NCBI GenBank assembly: GCA_013397865.1
Contig: VZTI01001663.1
Span: forward strand, 141,031 to 205,030
Origin: Struthidea cinerea
Taxonomy: Eukaryota; Chordata; Aves; Passeriformes; Corcoracidae
Length of the DNA: 64,000 nt
Direction: 5' to 3'
Positions within the stretch are counted from its first letter, which is position 1. Every line of letters begins with the position of its first letter. The notes below the pieces were generated by a model that was given only the letters and a program-made list of their open reading frames with translations, ran no database searches and had not been told where the DNA came from. The translations under genes were made by a program, and so were the position numbers. This document shows positions 1 through 15,100 of the stretch, in pieces.

Positions 1-197
1 TGTCCCTGGAGCATTCCCTGCATCAAAAAATCTGGGAAGAATCACTTCCAAGGATGTGATTCCAAGCCATTAGGGCCACTGCATGAACAGGGAAGCTGCT
101 CAGGGGAGAAACCCAGACTGGGGAAGGAAGAGGGTATGGGAAATGCTGATAGTGCTGTTCTGGAGCTGATCCTTGGGAACGAATCCGTGTTTTCCAG

Positions 198-3100
198 GAG
201 TGTTTGGATCGTCCCGGGTGCAGTACGTGGCTGACCACACGCTGAGGATCGTGTTCCTCAGCGCTGACCCTTCCATTGTGATGACCTACGACACTGTGCA
301 GAGCTTACACACAGTCTGGGCCCTGAGGAGAGTCAAGCCAGAGGTACCCACTCCCTGGGGAATAAAGATCCCTGGAAAACAGCCGTGTGCGTTTCCGTGC
401 CCGTACGTGCATTAGGGACACCTGGGATTCGGGATCTGTTTCATTTATGTTTGTTGGGGCTGGTTCTTTCCGTTTTTAAATAGTTTTTTCCATGGATTTG
501 CCTGGAGCAGGGAGATCATGTGATGCTGATGGATTCTGTTATTGACTTGCTATTCCATACATTGGACCAGAAGGTTTAGGAAAAGTGGGAAGTCACTTAG
601 TGCCATGAAAACTGGCACTAAGTGAGGGTGGGGAGGCCCTGGCACTGTTTTCCCTGAGAAGCTGTGGCCGCCACATACCTGGAAGTTTTCCAGGCCACGT
701 TGGAGAAGGCTTGGAGCAACCTGGGATAGGGGAAGGTGTTCCCATGGCAGGGGGTGGGTCTGGCTGAGCTTTAAGGTCTTTTCCAAGCAAATCCTGGGAT
801 TTTTTGAGAAGCGTTGGAGCAGTTTGTGTGGGAGTGGGCGAGCAGGGTTGATGGGAATAACTCGTGGGTTGAGCGTGAATTTGTACCACGTAACCGATGG
901 GAAAAGCTGCTGGAAAAGCCTCTCCTGGCTGTCCATGCCCACATGCCGTTGGTTTTCCTCCCAGGAGCAGAGCCTGGTGCTGAAATTCCCGGAGCAGGGG
1001 GGCACCCCCCAGCACGTGGCCACGAGCAGCTCCCTGACCGCTCATCTCCGGAGCCTCTCCAAAGGAGACTCCCCTGGGGGCTCCCCTTTCCAGAACTACT
1101 CGTCCATCCACAGCCAGAGCAGATCCGGCTCCTCTCCCAACCTGCAGTCCCGCTCTCCCACCATCTCCAACATGGCTGCTTTGAGGTGGGCACCCACAGC
1201 AAATCCCAAAGGATGGGAGCTTTGGAATACCACGGACACGTTTTGCTCTCTGTCTTTCCATCCAAGGCTCAGGTGCCTCTTGTGTTGCAGCAGCACCTGA
1301 AATTCCTCTTGGAATGCCCTTCCTGTGCCGTTATCCCAATAGCACAGGAGGATAATCCCTGTGCCAGAGCCAAGGAGGCTGCTCTGTCATGGATCAAGGA
1401 ATGTCTGCAGGCTGTTTGAGTGCCAGGAGTGTTTTGGGGTGGCTTCTCTAAAGAAATTAGAGGGAAGAGGTTGGGAGGGATTTTTGATGGAATGGACCAT
1501 CTGAAATCCTTTTGAAATCTCTTCTATTGGATTTGGACAGAGATGCCTGGAAAATAATTGGAGAATTGTTTTCCTGTGCTGGAAAACTAAAGGAAATCAG
1601 CAAGGAGAGCTAGTTCGTGGTTTAGGGTGGGTTTGGTTGGGTTTTAAAGTCTGTGGGTGAACTCCTTGGGATTCTCCCTGATTTTGAAGATCCACTTTTC
1701 AGCCCTGTCAATGTCTGATCTTTCCCTCATTTTGAAGATCCCCTTCTCATCCATATCCTGTCTCTGCCTGCAGCCGCTCCCATTCCCCAGCCCTGGGAGT
1801 CCATTCCTTCTCTGGAGTGCAGAGGTTCAGCTTTTCCAGCAGTGCCCAGTCCCCGAGGAGACCCAGCGTTACCCATTCCCCAAGTTCCGCTTCCAACGAC
1901 TCCTTCCTCGTGCCGGAGACGGAGCCGATCGTTCCCGAGCTCTGCATCGACCACCTGTGGACAGAAACAGTCCCAAACATGAGGTCAGGTGCTTTTCCTG
2001 GGATGAAAGGAGCTTCCATTGTGGGAAGTGGGAAATAGAGTGAAATCCCAGCTTATCTGAGTGGTTTTTCTGCAAATGGAGCCACCGTGGAGTCGATTCC
2101 TGGGCTTGCACTCCCTGATTTTTTTGGGAAATGGTGCTCCCTAAGTGCCTGGCTCCCTTCCAGAGAATTGGGCACTTGGAGCAGTTTTCCCTGGTGTGTT
2201 ATTCCAGGCTTTCTGAATAGTTTAATGACGTCTCCAGAGGAAAGCAGGTTCTAACCTGGTCCTTGTGTCTCTTTTCCAGAGAGAAGAATTCCCAGGCATC
2301 CAAAGTGTTCATTTCCACCGACCTTTGTGGGCAGAAATTCCTGTGCTTTCTAGTGGAATCCCAGCTCCAGCTGAGGTGAGCATTCCCACCTTGGGGACAG
2401 GTCAAAGAAGAGGAGCACTCCAGGAATTCCCAGCGGGAAGTACATCCGAGGTTTTAATTAACTAGAAAATTTAAAATTTGGGTAAAGCAGGGAGAAGAAG
2501 GAGGAAAGGACCACAAAACCCACCAAAAAAATTCACTGCGCTGTTGGAATTCTGTGTTTTCTTCCTGTAACAACACCCAGGACAAGCCTTTTATGTTTCC
2601 TGTTGTTCTCCCTAATCCCTAGGTGTGTAAAATTCCAAGAGAGCAACGATAAGTCCCAGCTGATCTTTGGATCTGTCACCAGTATTCCAGCAAAGGATGC
2701 GGCTCCGGTGGAGGTACTGTTACCTGTGGAGTGTCCTCGTCATGCAGCTGGTGCCTCCCTAGTTAAACACAAGGAGCTGAATGTGCTGCTTGGTTGTTCC
2801 AGGGCATTGACACTCTGCTGGTTCTGGAAGGCAGTGGGAATCTGGTGCTTTATTCCGGGGTGGTTCGGGTAAGCAACGCCTTTCCCATCCCTGATTTATG
2901 TGCAGTGCTGCGAAGGGAGTGCTGAAGCATCCGTGGCATTAATGGGGCAATTAAATAATTTAATGGGGGGTTCTTTTCAGAGAAAAACTTGACTTTTTGT
3001 TTCCCTTTTCCACCAAAAAGGTGGGGAAGGTTTTTATTCCCGGGCTTCCTGCTCCGTCCCTGACAATGTCCAACCAAATGCCTCGGCCAAGCACTCCCTT

Positions 3101-6100
3101 GGACAGCGTCAGTACTCCATCCAAGCCTTTGAACAAGCACCTGGGGCCCCTGGAGGAGGTAAGAAATAAAGAAATATTCCTTTTGCTGGAATGATTGGCG
3201 GGTTTTTCTCTTCCAAGGTATCTTTTGGAGTTGAATCTTCCCTTCTTGTCCTGTAAATCCCCTGAATAAACTGTGTTTAAAGAAGATTTCTGTGGTGCTG
3301 CCCTGTTTATTTATTTATGTTTGCCATAAAGCTTCCAAGGCAGGGATTGGAAAGATTGACAGTTGTTTCCAAGATTCTCGTTAGTACTTTAAACCCAACA
3401 ATTTTAGCTGTTCTTTGCTCAGATCCACTTTAATTCTGAATTCCAGTTCAATCTGAACTCCAACCAATCCTTTTTCCCGCTTTTCAGAGTGTAATTTTGT
3501 CACCAGTTCCGGAATTAAGGGATTCTTCCAAGCTCCACAACTCCCCCTACGTTGAGGACTGCACTTTCCAGCAGCTCGGGACGTTCATCCAAGCTCTGAG
3601 GGATCCTGTCCACAACAGAGTAACTTTAGTAGGTATTTCCCTGTCATTTGGGGTAGCACTTTTGGTAACAAAGATTGTTTCAAGATAATTCCAAGACTTG
3701 CAGTGTTTCACAGAGCTGGCATCTGAATTCCACATCTTAGTGCAGCAAACAGCCAGGATTTGGGAATATCTTCATCCACTAAGGAGTTCTGAGTTGATAG
3801 AAAAGGACTCTGGCCGCACTTGATGCATTTCCTGATTTATTTGTTGGATTTTCCAGGAGCTCAGCAATAACACCATGGTTCGGATCAGTATTCCCGAAAT
3901 CGCCACCTCGGAATTAGGTAGGATTCCAAAGCTTTAGGTGGCTTTTGCTTTGCTTGGGGAAGGGCTGCCATGCCAGTTCAGACGTGAATGGCTTCAGTAA
4001 TGAGCGAGAAAAGGATATTTTTCCTGATTTTTGTTCCAAACCTGAGGATTTGTGCTCAGCTCAGGGAAGAGCTGTTGGAGTTTTGTGGCTTTATTTAAAC
4101 ACAGTCTGACGAGACGAACATGTGGAGACTTCCACCACTGATGGAGCAAATCCCAGGAAACCAGAGCTGATGGATGATTTCCTTCTTTTCCGACAGTGAA
4201 AAGATGCCTGCAGGGGGTCAAAGCCATCCTGCCCAAGGAAACAGCTGTGCAGATGTTGGTGAAGTGGTACAACGCCTACAACGCCCCGGGAGGGCCCAGC
4301 TACCACTCCGAGTGGAATTTATTTGTCACCTGTCTCATGAACATGATGGGTTACAACACTGAGAGGCTCTGCTGGACACGGAATGTGAGCAAATGCGTCC
4401 TTTACTTCCAGTTTTCAGGCCTGTTCCACTCAGTGTTTGTCATGAGAGACATTTATTGTAAAAATAAGTGGTGATGATTTGGCTCCAGCTCACACCTGAC
4501 GCTGGTGCATTAAATTTGGTTCGTCTCATCCATGTTAAATTGATTCTGAGTTTAAACACAGGTCACAACCCAGACTGTTGTTCCTTAAAGAGGATTTTGG
4601 ATTTCTAGGGGTTTTTCAGCAAATCTAGAAGTACCTCAAGCCACATCATGTCCTACTTGGTTTGAATTTAGATGTTGTGATTCACTCAGGAAACCTTGTG
4701 GGAATTTCACTCCTGAGCTGCTTTTATTTGATGTTCTTTTTCTATTTATTTATTTTATTTTTATTTCTTTTGTTTCTTGCAGCTCGATTTTGAAGGATCA
4801 CTCTCCCCAGTCATTGCTCCAAAGAAGGCAAGGCCATCAGAAACAGGGTCAGACGAGGTAAAAAATGGCTTTCTTCCTAAAAATAACAGGCAGGAGGAGC
4901 TGTTTGGGATTGGTTTTTTAAGGCAAACCAGAGGAAACACCCTCTGAGTGTGGGATTTCATCTGACAAACCTTTGGGATAGAAAAGTTTTCTTTTCCAAA
5001 GCTGCACCATGTGATGTTTGTCAGGATTCTCACCTCCCAGAGAGGATTAGGATGGATTAAGGAATGAAGGCTTTGATTCTTTCACGGGAAGGATGCACCT
5101 TAATCGCTGAATCCCTGTGGTTTGCAGGGTTTGTGCGGCACATTTTCCATCCAACAGTTCCGTTTGGATTGGTTTTTAGGGAAAAAAATTCCTCTGTAAA
5201 GGTGCTTTGGAATTACCTTGCTGGAAGTTACGTTCCCCATGGACGCTCTGCCTCTCTTCCCTGTTTCTTTGCTCTAGGACTGGGAATATCTCCTAAGCTC
5301 TGACTACCACAGGAATTTCGAGGCTCATCCCGTTGCCAAAGCTCTGCGCCTGGACCCTCTGGAAGTTTCGGCTTCCAAGGATGACTTTTCCCAGAGCCTC
5401 AGCTTGGATTCCTCCACCCTCCTTTTTGCCCACATTCCTGCCATTTTCTTTGTTCTCCACCTCATCTACGAGGAGCTCAAACTGAACAGTCTGATGGGAG
5501 AAGGACTCCGCTCCCTCGTGGTTCTCCTGGTTCAGCTGGCCAGGTATTCCCACTGGAAAATCATTCCTTTGGGTGGGATTGCCCAAACTGGAGCAAACTT
5601 GCCCTGTATTTGAAGAAAAGGAATGTTTAAAAGCTTTCCTATTTTTTACTATGGCTCCAAATTCTTCCTCAGTAGCACCCACTACCCAGAGGTGGCATCC
5701 AGGAAGTTGGAATGTTTTTTTTCCCAGTCTGTGACTCCCCTCTCTGTCATTCCAGGGATTTAAAACTGGAAGCTTACATAGATTATTACTACAGGGACTA
5801 CCCAGCCCTTGTCAAAACCTCCAGGCAGACCTGCATAATCGACCAGGGTGAGTTTAAACCTCTGGATATTCTGTGATATTTGGCTATTCCCTTTGTTTTT
5901 AACATTCCCCTCCTTCTGGAGGATTAATCCCTGCTTATTCCTTTGAGATAATTTTTCTTTCTTAAATTGATGCCTCAAGTTTTCATTCCTGTCATGAAAT
6001 CCCATCTGACAGGAGGGACCTGGAACATTTTGGGGGAAATGCTGGATTTTTGTTGTTGAAGGAAGTACTGGAGGGTTTTCTTTGGGAATGGTGAGGAATT

Positions 6101-9100
6101 CTCGTGCCTTTTCCCGGAACTCATGGTCTTTGCTGTTCATGTTAAGTCCAAACAGGTTTCATGCTCCATCCCACCTTTTTTTCTGCTGAGCCTCCAAGTA
6201 TCTTCCAGTGGCTGAGTTCGTGCCTGAAGGGAGAGGGAGTGCAGCCTTATCCCTACTTACCAGGGATCTGTGAAAGGAGCAAGCTGGTGGTACTGGTGAG
6301 TACTGGGGGACAGGGAATTCAGGGACCGTGCCTTGTTCTGTCAGCACTGCCCTGTGGGCAGGGTTTGCTCCAGCTGCTGAGTTTCCTGGGAGTGGAACAT
6401 CCCTAAAGGAAGGTGAAATAACAGAGGGTTGAATCTACTGGATGGATTTTCCTGATGGGAAGGAGGTGTTGGAGCTGAACAGCTTCACTGCTTCTGTGTT
6501 TTCCTGTGGTTTGTGCAAAATAAGAATGGAACCTGGAGTTATCTGTGTTTTGGGAATGAGAATTCCCCAGTTTTCTCCTTGGGCGTGCCCCAGCATCAAT
6601 ATTGTGTCCCCTGAGTAGCTGGAAGCGCTGATGGTATCCCCTGGTCAGCATCACTTCCTCACTCCTTGATGGAAAAACCCTTCCAGCTGGGAGCAGAGGT
6701 GTCGAGCCTGTGGTGCCTGAAGAGAAAAACTGGGATTAAAAACCGAGTCTGTTTTCCTCCTCCCTCTGCCTCATCTGCCCTTGCGGAGCGCAGACTTGAA
6801 AGATCTTCATAAACCCCACAAAATCATTTTATCTGGATGTGATTTTTCCCAGAATTATCAAAATAGGGTGACTGATCCCTTGGATTTTGCTGGCTGGACC
6901 CAACAGCTTTTCACTTGGAACCTTCACAGAATATCCAAGATGTGGAGGAAGCCAAGTGGAGAAGGGTGTCTATAAACAATGTGTGTGACCTGCAGGGGAA
7001 ATGGAATGTGAGGAGCACAAGAAGGATGACTGGGAACATGTTTTTCCATCGGGAAGATACTTATCTGGAGAAATTAGTGAAAATTCAGTTCATTGTTACA
7101 GGGTGGATTTTTTCCCCCCAAATTTAAAGCCTACAGGTTTGATGTTGGTCAGTTGTTGCAGTCTCCTTTTATTCACAGTCAACCTCCCCCATTGCCGAGG
7201 TTTTATTCCAGTTATTTCCTGCCTGTTTTTCTGGGAAGGAAAGGAACATCAGCCCCATAATGACTTTTTTTGGTGTCTCTCCTCCCCAGAGCGTGGCTCT
7301 CTATATCCTTGGGGACGAGAGCGCCGTGCTGAACGAAGCCTCCCATTATTTGTACAAGATCACATCAGGTAAGGATGCTCTGACTCCATCCTGGGAGCGC
7401 CTCGAGCTTGGAAAACATGGAATTAACACAGCCTTGTCTTCCCTAGGCCAACGGAAGCAGCAGATGGACCAGGATGACAATCGGTATGGAGGCTTTTGGT
7501 GTTGCTTTATTGAATTTGTGAGTTTCTGCTGACTTCTGGATGAGCTTTTTTTGGCTTCTCCTTAATTTTCCAGGTGCAGTTTCAAATCCAGCACTTCTGT
7601 TTCCAGCCTGGCTGAAAAACTGGTCCTTTGGATGACCAGTGTTGGTAAGAGCGGAACAACAACATCCCCAAATAAAATTGTGCTTGGATAACAGGAAACA
7701 CTCTTTGTCTGGGATTGATAACACTTTTTGGGGTTTTTTTTCCCTCCTTAATTTTAAGGTTTCACCTTGAGGGATCTGGAATCTCTTCCCTTTGGCGTGG
7801 CCCTTCCCATCCGAGACGCCATCTACCAGTGCCGGGAGCAGCCGGCCTCGGACTGGCCGGAAGCCGTTTGCCTCCTCATCGGCCGCCAGGATTTGTCCAA
7901 ACAGGCCTGGGAAGGGAGCCTGCAGAAGGGAAAATCCGTGAGTATGGCCACAAAGGGATTTCCCAATCCCAGGGTTTAGGCAGAGCGCCCGGCTCGGGAA
8001 TTTCCGGCTTAATTCCCAAACTGAGGGCGACAAAATGGAGAGTTTACATGCACGAGGGTTTTGGTGTGAAAACCAACATCCAGCAGGGACGGATGGTCAT
8101 GGATAGCTGGGAAAACTCAAGAGAAATCAAATTTTAAAATTTCGACAGAAGTTTTGCCTCCAGAGCTGTTGGATTCCTCCTCCTCCCATCTGTTGGTACT
8201 TTCCCCAGAGGCTCTGCCATCCAACCATGGCAGAAGGAAAAGGAAGTGGATGTTTGCCAGTGGCTCCTTGTGTTGGAATGGCTGGCATCTCCCTTTCCTC
8301 TGGAGGAGCTGGGTTTGGAAATACACTTGCCATATTTCTCCTTTTTTTCCAAAAAAGGGTTTCAATTATTTATATCCTGGGATAAATGATTTAAAAACAA
8401 GTGTGGTGTTTTTCTCTTCCAACATTTTCTTCTGATGGTGGCAATCACCAGCATCTCAAGGAGTTGCATCTCACTGAAATGTCCTTTGTCGGAAGCCAAA
8501 AATCTTCTTAAGGCTGGCATAAAACTCCTTCATGGCAGAAGATTGGAGCCTTTTCCAAAGTCAGGAATTGGGATTTGGAATCTCAAGTACATCTTGGTCA
8601 AGATCCCTTTTTTTTTCCTGTCTCATCTTTGGAGGGATATTAAAATGATTCCAGTTTTCTGTAACAAAGGCTTTATGACTAATTGCACATCAAAACTGTC
8701 ACTAATTTAGCAGAAAGGTTAATTAACCCCAGGTCAAACCCCACGTGCCGCCACATGAAAAATCCTTTTTGTTTGCTGCTGGTGGAAGCTGTGCCCAACC
8801 GAAACTCTCACAAATCGTCAAAAATGATGATAAAATTGATTTTATCACTGACTTTATAACAATGCCTCGAATCGATGTGACCTTAAAAGGCCAAAGTGAG
8901 CTTCAAACCCTGAATTGTTTGTCATTTCTCAGGAGGGCAGGGTGGAGTTTCCTGTTTCAGAACGGACGCTGCTGCTCTGGGTGGTGCAGTTGTGTGTTGA
9001 GATTGAGCGTGGATTTACCAGAAGAAATTGGGTTTCATTCATCAGCTCTTCATTTACTTGCCTTCCTGGGGCCACGTGTTCCCAGAGAACCACAGGAGGA

Positions 9101-12100
9101 TCTGTTCCCTTTGGGTCCTCTGATCACTGGTGTGTTGTGAATAAACAGGAGAGCAGAGTTTTAGGGGAGCATTTCATAAATCTTGCATGGAAAAAGGGTT
9201 CTCCAAGAGTGCTCCTAAGCTTTGGTGCTTTTCTGGTCATGTGTGGAAGTTCCAAAACCACTCTGGTGCTGTGGTGAACCCCAAGTTGTCTGATAGCGAG
9301 GAATTTTGGGATTTTCTGCTGTGCAGGCTGTTTGTTTTAATGGGTAACTTGCTTTTCCAAGGTGGTTGTGGAGGGAATCCAAACCAACGTGTGAAAATAG
9401 TGACACTTCGAAAAATAACGCAGGGCTTGGAGCAGAATCTGCAGAACAGCAGCTCTGGGCTGGTCACAAACTGGGCTGATGGAGTAGGCAGGGAAAGGAA
9501 AACCCTTTCCTATAACTGCTCCGAAACAAGGAAGAGTTTTGAGAGGACAAGAGCTACGTCACACATCACCTCCTCAGTGTATCTGAGGTGTCATCTCCTC
9601 TTGTCTTTAGTTATTTATCCCATTTGGATGTGCAAAAGTACTTGATTTCCATGCTCGGAAATCCTCCAGGCCTTTAAATTCCTGTGAGGAGCATGGGAAT
9701 GTTGTGACGCTCCATCGGTGTGTCCGTCCCTTCTGTGTACAGACCCATCGTTGTGCTGGGTGAGTTCAGGATGTGATGCTGGTATTCCTGCCAGTTCTCC
9801 CCCCCTGGAATTGTTTTCTCCCTTTCCCATGCAGTCCGTGGGCATGGTGCCGTCCTCAGATATTCCGTCGGCAGCCGAGTCAGAGGAGGACGAGGATGGC
9901 ATGAATGACATGAACGAGGAGGTGATGTCCCTGATCTGGAGTGAGGACCTGAGGGTGCAGGAGGTGCGGAGGCTCCTCCAGAGCGCCCGGCCTGTCCGGG
10001 TCAACGTGGTGCAGATGCCGGAAGCCAGTGACCACGAGTACATCGAGGAGAAGGAAAACAGGTAAGGAATCATGGAAGCATGGAATGGGTCGGGTTGGGA
10101 TGGGTTGGGATGAGTTGAGTCGAGTTGGGTTGAGATGAGTTGGATTGGAAGGACCTTAAAGCCCATCTCATTCCAACCTGTGCCATAGCCATGGACACCT
10201 TCCACTAGCCCAAGTTGCTCCAAGCCCCATCCAGTGTGGCCTTGGAAGTCTCTCCATTTCCAGCTATGTCTATTTTCCAGTATTTCATTCAGCTGAAAGG
10301 TGGTGGGAATAGTTTTGGTGGCTCAGAATCTAATTTAAAAAAAAAAAACATAATCCAAGTCTTTGGAGCTCCGTGGATATTGAAGCTTTGCTGTGTTGGA
10401 GTTGGTGGCTTTTGGGAAGGACGCTTAGTGTGAACCCCAAAGAGCACACTGAGGTCAGTTGGGGTTGAAGGGACTTTGTAGCAGTTTTTTCTGCCCAAAA
10501 AATGTGAATTACAAGCAGGACCTGCTCTGTAGAGACCAAATCATCCATCCCCTGCCTGAAGCTGGAGAACCCTTTGTGATGGCTGGTCTTGAGTCAGGGG
10601 ACCTTGGAATTCCACAGAAAGCACATTCACTGTCCCCTCCCTCTCTCCTTTCAAACCTGCTGTGCCCAGTGGCCTTGACTGTCTCCATCCTCATTCTTTA
10701 TTCACTTTTTTGGGGGGTTAAAAATCTCCTCTTTAAAAGCCAAATTAAAAAAAAAAAAAATTGAGAATACCATTACCGTGCTAAATGCTCTGAGTCTGAC
10801 CTAGGGAGCTGAGTAATCTAACGAGTCTAGAAAGTGTTTCCAGACTAAATCGTAGAGAATTGTGGTCGGCATTCTTGGAAGCACCTCATCAACTCTGTAC
10901 TCGGTGTTATCACCACTCATAGCAGGATCCCACAGGGCAACCACCTTTGCTTGGCTTTCTCCTCTCACCTCGCTTCCAACATGGCCGGGAAGCAGCCGTG
11001 GAATGGATTTATTCAACCAGCTTTAAGGGAAAAATAGTGCCAGGTTCCGACAGCTAAAAGGTACCTTGGAGGTGAACTTTGTGAGGACCAAAGGTTTGGT
11101 TCAAAAGGAGAAGGAAAGAGTCACAATCAGGGAAAAATGGTTCTGTCCAGTGCCTGTTGCCTGTAGATCGTTTATATTTGGGAAAGTTTTCCATGTGGTT
11201 TTGGATTCACCTCTCCACCAGGTTGCTGCAGCTGTGCCAGCGAACCATGGCGCTCCCGGTTGGACGAGGGATGTTCACCCTGTTCTCCTACCATCCCGTG
11301 CCAACGGAGCAGCTGCCCATCCCTAAGCTGAACCTCACTGGTACGTTGGTCAGGGGTTCCTTCCCAGTCCTTCCCAGAGCAGGATGGGCTTTCTTCCAGT
11401 TGTTATCCCATTTTTTCCTGAACTTGCTGTAATTTTTGTAGCATCTTTTCCACCAAGAATTTCACGGCTCAGGTGTGGGTTTTGTGAGGAAGCAGCTCCT
11501 TTGGGCTTTGAACCTGCCACCTGGAATGGTGGGAGATCCTTCTGGAATGGTCAGGGCCAGTGTTATCAGACACTGAGACCTTTTACCAGGTGCAGAAGGA
11601 GAGACAAGTGGAAAAATGGCCTAAACTGGCCAGTGCTGGGGTCATACAGGATGGAGATCCTGCAAAGGGCTGTCCTGGCATTCCTGAAGATTCTTGGGCT
11701 GGGGCTGTTCCCTCACTTGGCACTGGCTGAAGAGCTTGGCTTTTCCCGACTGCTGTTATCCCCTCTCCCATGGCAGGCCGTGCTCCTCCGAGGAACACCA
11801 CCGTGGATCTGAACAGTGGGAACATCGACGTGCCCCCCAACATGGCCTGCTGGGCCAGCTTCCACAACGGGGTGGCCGCCGGCCTGAAGATCGCTCCCGC
11901 TTCCCAGATTGACTCTGCCTGGATCGTCTACAACAAGCCAAAAATCGCCGAGCTGGCCAATGAATACGCGGGGTTCCTCATGGCCCTGGGCCTCAACGGG
12001 CACCTCACCAAGCTGGCCACCCTCAACATCCATGACTACCTAACAAAGGTGAGGCCTTCTGGCACATCCGAGAGCCAGATCCCGGTGGGATTGGATTCTT

Positions 12101-15100
12101 TAAGCAAAACAAGGGATTAAAAACCAGAAGGTTTCTTTGAACCATTGGATTGGAAGTTTCCCGGTGTGGGAGAATGTCTGAATTGCTTCGTTGTGGTTGT
12201 GGTGCACGGTTTGGGTTGGAAGGATCCTTCCTCAGTGTGAGGAAGGACTTCTTTCCATGGAAGTGGTGGAGCATTGGAACAGCTGCCCAGGGAAGGTACG
12301 GAGTCTCTGGAGAAATTCCAAACCCATGTGGACGCATTTCTGTGTCACCTGCTCTGAGTGAGCAGGGGGGATGGACTGGATGATCTCCAGAGGTCCCTTC
12401 CAACCCTAAATATTCTGGAATTCCGCGAAGTGAGGGAACTTCATTTCTGTTCAAAGATTCCAGCAGTTTTACCACCAGATCCTTCCACCCTCGTTGGGAT
12501 AGGCGACTGGAACACCGGGACAGGGGTTTTCCCATTCCTGGATGTGCCTCACTGCTCCTTGTCCCCTTGCCCAGGGCCACGAGATGACGAGTATCGGGCT
12601 CCTGCTGGGCGTCTCCGCCGCCAAGCTGGGCACCATGGACATGGCCATCACCCGCCTGCTGAGCATCCACATCCCTGCCCTGCTGCCGCCCACCTCCACC
12701 GAGCTGGATGTCCCCCACAACGTCCAGGTGGCCGCCGTGGTCGGGATAGGCCTGGTCTACCAGGGCACTGCCCACAGGCACACTGCCGAGGTGCTGCTGG
12801 CTGAGATAGGTGGGTGCCCACACTGGAAAAACGGGATGAGGGCTGGGATGGTCGCCGCATCGCTCCAGGGAGTTGGGAGTTGAAACGCTGGCACCTCCCA
12901 CCACAACATTCTCCTCTCATTTTGCCAACCTCGTGGTCCCTCCTGGGAGCTTGTGCAGCATACAAAGGAAAGTCCCTGGATTTAGGAGAAGAAACGTAAC
13001 AGCATCATTGCTGTCCCTACTTCTTCCACCTGGAAGTTTGGTGTCCTAAATTCCCCTGTTTGGAATTTTAAGGGTTTTTAACCACTAGGCCTTAAGAGCT
13101 GATTGTGAACAGCAGATTTATGATCTCACTTGTGCTCTCATTCTGAATTAATTCATAACAGCTTTTATTCCTGTTTACATGGAATTTTACTTGGAGACTG
13201 TGTGGTTTATTAAACAGGGAATGGGATAAATTTTAAGGCTTGGAATTGTTGTGTTTCTGGAAATTGGATATGTGCAATCCTTTTTTAGCAACAGCATTTG
13301 GGTTGGTTCAGGATCTTAAAGTGTCCTCAGTTAAACTTGGCCTTTTCACCGTGGCTCTGAACTCCAACCATAACACTCAGGAGGGAGTTGCCATTTGGGA
13401 GTGGATGGATGAACTGCCAGTTCCTTGTCATTCCACTGAGGACTTCCCTAAGGAGGGACAGATAATGTTTTTTCTCCTTTCGTTAGGAATTAAGCAATAA
13501 GCTGGAATTTTCAAAGGTGAATTTTGCTGCTTTGGTTTCTCCAGGGCGTCCCCCCGGCCCAGAAATGGAATATTGCACGGACAGAGAGTCCTATTCCCTG
13601 GCATCAGGACTGGCCTTGGGAATGGTGTGCCTTGGGGTAAGTCAGCCGCAATTAGGAGACTCATTATCCACCGGGATGGCATTCCAAGAGCTGTTCCATC
13701 CTTGGCTCCCAGCTGCCTGCGGGTTTTTCTTCTAGAGGAAGGCACTTCCATGCTTTCCCTTCCTTCCATCCCTTAGCATGGCAGTAACCTGATTGGGATG
13801 TCAGACCTCAACGTTCCCGAGCAGCTCTACCAGTACATGGTGGGGGGACACAGGAGATTCCAGGCGGGAATGCACAGGGAGAAGCACAAATCTCCCAGTT
13901 ACCAGATCAAGGTGCGTGGTGCCAGCTCTGGCTCATTTAAGTTGGAGGTCTGGGAGGTGTCTCCATGACTTTGGAGACAGGTTCCCTTCCAAGTGAACCT
14001 GTGGGAAGTGTTCTCTGTGTTTTCCCAGGAAGGAGACACCATCAACGTGGACGTGACGTGTCCAGGTGCCACCCTTGCACTTGCCATGATCTACCTGAAG
14101 ACCAACAACAGGTATTGACCTGGGAATTCCTGTGGGGTTCAGCTGCCCTGGTGTTGGCTCTGCTGAGGTTTGGAATTGCTGGAATGTGACCCGGAAAACC
14201 CTTTTCCTTTGCCTTTCCCTGCAGATCCATTGCTGACTGGCTCAAAGCACCGGATACCATGTATTTGCTGGACTTTGTCAAACCAGAATTCCTGTTGTTG
14301 AGGGTAAGATTTTCCTTGGGTTCATTCCTCAGTCTATTGAAACGGCGTTTTGGAATTCCAATCCAACACGCCCATCATCCAGAATCCTCTGCTTCCCAGC
14401 CAAACTCACCCCTTCCAACAATTTCTCCTTGTGGTGTGGCACCTTCCTTGTCATGGAGACAGAATTTATGGAGAAATAGTTGGAAGACACATTTATGTGC
14501 ATTTTTACAGCTTTTCCCAATTCTGTAGATAAATTTTCTCCCTCACAGTTTGGTTTTCTCCCTTGTTCCAGACCTTGGCTCGATGCCTGATTCTGTGGGA
14601 TGACATCCTGCCCAATTCCAAGTGGGTCAACAGCAACGTGCCTCAAGTAGGTGTTTGTTTACGTGTGGTGTGTTTGCTTCCCCATTTTACACCTCCCTGG
14701 ATCGTTCTCCGTGTGGGTATTTCCGTAGTCACGTGAGGAGCGCCAGGAAGTGAGCATTAACCTGACAAAGGTGACTGTTCCATGGGATCCCTGGATTTTA
14801 GGAGCACCGGGAACTGGAAAGGAGAGGGTTGAGGAGGGGTGGGATTGTTCCAGACACGAAATGATGTCAGGGAAAGGAAGGGGTTTATCTTCCCTGCATT
14901 GCCAGGTGCACGGAGTTGAGCACCAGGAATAACTTCCCAGTAGTGAGATCAGTGATATTCCAAGATACACTATGGAATTTTTAAGGCCAAATGAGCTCAA
15001 TACTTATGACAACTCCAGGATGCTGATGGTCTTAGACCTGTTTGGTATCACTTAGGAACTCTTGATGGCCAGAGTTTCGATTAATCATCAGTTTTCCTTG